From NCBI GenBank assembly GCA_000803105.1, contig JTDA01000011.1, positions 1 to 64,000 on the forward strand: a stretch of 64,000 nt of DNA, read 5' to 3'. Source of the DNA: Coprobacter secundus. Lineage in GTDB: Bacteria; Bacteroidota; Bacteroidia; Bacteroidales; Coprobacteraceae. Shown piece by piece: positions 63,799 through 64,000 of this stretch. Position numbers and translations under genes: made by a program. Each line of letters starts with the position of its first letter. Positions within the stretch are counted from its first letter, which is position 1. The notes beneath the pieces are model-generated. The model was not told where the DNA came from and searched no databases. It saw only the letters and a program-made list of their open reading frames with translations.

Positions 63799-64000
63799 TT
63801 AGTTCATATCAAAAAATGTCTCATATCTATAATGTCCAATAGCTTCCGAGGTCGTCAGATAGCGATTGTATATCTTAAATTTTATAATTTCTCCTGAAAA
63901 TGAAGGAGACAATACTATTTTTCGAGAGGAATTCAGATCGCCAAAATGTTTATCAAACCGGCACCATCCCCATTTACGGGTGATACCTCCGTCACAAAAC
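63799..64000 (-). CDS. LamG-like (concanavalin fold) protein, C-terminal part only
   Basis: The gene continues past the window's right edge; 67 codons are visible up to the stop. The end reads SGEIIKFKIYNRYLTTSEAI and then GHYRYETFFDMN, the usual last strand and helix of a LamG/laminin G-like domain. There is no T9SS tail. Such domains bind carbohydrate in Bacteroidales surface proteins. It lies 25 bp upstream of the longer NHL gene and is probably in the same operon. Confidence 0.7.
   Translation of the reverse strand, partial: FCDGGITRKWGWCRFDKHFGDLNSSRKIVLSPSFSGEIIKFKIYNRYLTTSEAIGHYRYETFFDMN

Noticed and set aside
1..64000. CRISPR arrays, prophage and intact insertion sequences
   Set aside because: No regularly spaced direct repeats, Cas genes, transposases, integrases or phage structural genes were found.

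Overview
The window is a stretch of chromosome from an AT-rich member of the Bacteroidales (Bacteroidota). The evidence is consistent. At least eight promoters match the phylum's consensus, TTTG-N19/20-TAnnTTTG, or come close to it. There is a complete Mfa1/FimA-type (type V) pilus operon. Three proteins end in type IX secretion (T9SS) sorting domains. RprX/RprY-like regulators and families such as DUF3575, DUF3868, DUF4468, DUF4783, DUF4906, DUF5107 and DUF6377 are present. T9SS tails together with a type V pilus favour a lineage outside Bacteroides proper (Coprobacter/Barnesiellaceae, Parabacteroides or Dysgonomonas-like), but the genus cannot be fixed from this sequence. No rRNA, CRISPR array, prophage or intact insertion sequence was seen.

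Layout. 1-5.4 kb: a DUF6377/TPR regulator and a BspA-like T9SS surface protein. The surface gene follows a structured RNA with its own promoter, three stem-loops, an 8-nt loop-loop complementarity and a terminator. 5.3-10.3 kb: tRNA-Arg, gpmA, a small A1S_2505-like protein, a decayed DUF5107 gene, a DUF4468 protein and an M64 peptidase. 10.5-19.6 kb: housekeeping genes (AspT/YidE-type transporter, nitronate monooxygenase, RRM protein, AAA ATPase, patatin, flavin reductase-rubredoxin, nadC, DUF4783, rlmH, hemW). 19.8-26.3 kb: an EF-G paralogue whose GTPase motifs have diverged, rprX-rprY, a PepSY-like protein, an acyltransferase and tRNA-Gln.

26.4-34.7 kb is a six-gene pilus operon, read right to left: DUF3575, DUF3868, Mfa1-type major fimbrillin, FimB/Mfa2-type anchor, accessory fimbrillin, then a large DUF4906 tip-like protein. 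A hairpin directly after the major subunit gene could set subunit stoichiometry. 35.3-44.2 kb holds an NlpE-like lipoprotein, proS, a two-domain sialate O-acetylesterase and the glgA-glgP glycogen operon. 44.5-52.9 kb holds small conserved proteins, an acyltransferase-omega-amidase pair, tig, a second RRM gene, a class A beta-lactamase followed by an unlisted 48-residue membrane protein, divergent dps/oxyR, and an aldo/keto reductase.

53.7-64.0 kb is one tightly packed leftward unit that continues past the right edge: a LamG protein (partial), two six-bladed NHL propellers with T9SS tails, an HpcH/HpaI aldolase, a GH2 beta-galactosidase, a 2-hydroxyacid dehydrogenase and an IlvD/Edd dehydratase. 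It looks like a locus that couples surface glycan recognition and cleavage to sugar-acid catabolism. Just beyond its end is a candidate ~65-nt small RNA gene with a near-ideal promoter and terminator.

Two further signals are not explained by ordinary genes. A dispersed repeat of about 160-180 bp with terminal inverted repeats occurs seven times, always between genes. A perfect 19-bp inverted repeat lies before the DUF6377 regulator.
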